From contig CAMWWS010000129.1 in NCBI GenBank assembly GCA_947178085.1, positions 1 through 7,233 of the forward strand: a DNA stretch of 7,233 nucleotides, written 5' to 3'. Numbering within the stretch: position 1 is the stretch's first letter; the number at the start of each line of letters is the position of its first letter. The DNA comes from an uncultured Lachnospiraceae bacterium (GTDB lineage Bacteria; Bacillota_A; Clostridia; Lachnospirales; Lachnospiraceae). The translations under genes were made by a program, and so were the position numbers. This document shows, piece by piece, positions 6,906-7,233 of the stretch. The notes below the pieces were generated by a model. It did no database searches and was not told the DNA's origin. It saw only the letters and a program-made list of their open reading frames with translations.

Positions 6906-7233
6906 ATGAAGAAAGAAAAATCAGTAAGGCAGAAAGAATTTAAGGATGCTGTTATCAAACAATTGAAGAGTATGATATTTCCGTTGATTCTCAGTGCTAT
7001 CATTTTTGTCGGCATATTTATAGTCATAAACTACCAGAATGCTGTTGAAAAAGAAGCCATTGTAAGAATTAACGGCTATGAAGGTTCGGAAGATTCTATT
7101 GTGATGGAAAACGACAGATTGAAGTTTACCATGGATCCGACGACAACCCAGTTTTCTTTGGAAGTGAAGGATACCGGAAAGGTATGGTATTCTAATCCTC
7201 AGGATGCTTCAAATGATACAACGGCGCGGGATT
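6906..7233 (+). CDS. Membrane-anchored protein, N-terminal part, resembling the DUF5696 family (3' partial)
   Basis: Only the first 109 codons are present and the frame is still open at the window end. The protein starts with a basic, charged cytoplasmic segment (1-21, KKEKSVRQKEFKD), then a single strong hydrophobic helix (about 23-42, PLILSAIIFVGIFIVI). With no cleavage motif after it, this helix looks like an uncleaved signal anchor that puts the rest outside the cell. The exported part begins with a linker and then a beta-rich start: VMENDRLKFTMDPTTTQFSL (66-85) and V-K-D-T-G-K-V-W-Y-S-N (87-97). The 'L-x-x-D-x-x-T-x-x-F-x-V-x-D-x-x-T-G-x-x-W-x-S-N' flavour and the position after a sugar importer, NHL and YIP1 genes match my recall of DUF5696 proteins in Lachnospiraceae and Paenibacillus. 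Those are usually several hundred residues long and of unknown function. The family name is tentative because the diagnostic body of the protein is outside the window. Confidence 0.6.
   Translation, partial: MKKEKSVRQKEFKDAVIKQLKSMIFPLILSAIIFVGIFIVINYQNAVEKEAIVRINGYEGSEDSIVMENDRLKFTMDPTTTQFSLEVKDTGKVWYSNPQDASNDTTARD

Overview
This is a stretch of one dense, single-strand operon. All six genes lie on the + strand, gaps between them are 1 to 42 bases, and both ends of the window cut through a gene. Moderately low GC by eye, frequent AGA and ATA codons, strong GGAG-type ribosome binding sites, a Gram-positive-style secreted protein and the gene set suggest a Bacillota bacterium of the Clostridia, most likely a gut or rumen Lachnospiraceae member. 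That placement is inferred from style and gene content, not from a marker gene.

Positions 1-4668 hold a carbohydrate ABC importer of the CUT1 (MalFG/UgpAE-like) type: an unusually large extracellular solute-binding protein (1-2814, 5' end missing) and two permeases (2826-3764 and 3766-4668), each with a clear EAA loop. The binding protein carries two tandem beta-sandwich, carbohydrate-binding-module-like repeats and a linker region in front of a normal solute-binding domain. No ATPase is encoded here. In this importer class a shared MsmK/UgpC-type ATPase encoded elsewhere is common.

Positions 4711-7233 hold three envelope proteins that are not standard transporter parts: a secreted NHL-repeat (beta-propeller) protein with a TPR-like segment and a C-terminal membrane anchor (4711-6213), a five-helix YIP1-family membrane protein (6230-6886), and the start of a membrane-anchored protein that resembles the DUF5696 family (6906 to beyond the window end).

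The working interpretation is a cell-surface system for capturing and importing a glycan. The modular binding protein would hold the substrate, the permease pair import it, and the propeller, YIP1 and DUF5696-like proteins form a companion membrane complex of unknown role. The substrate cannot be read from the sequence. No RNA gene, mobile element, CRISPR array, internal terminator or convincing internal promoter was seen, and no gene-free stretch exceeds 42 bases.
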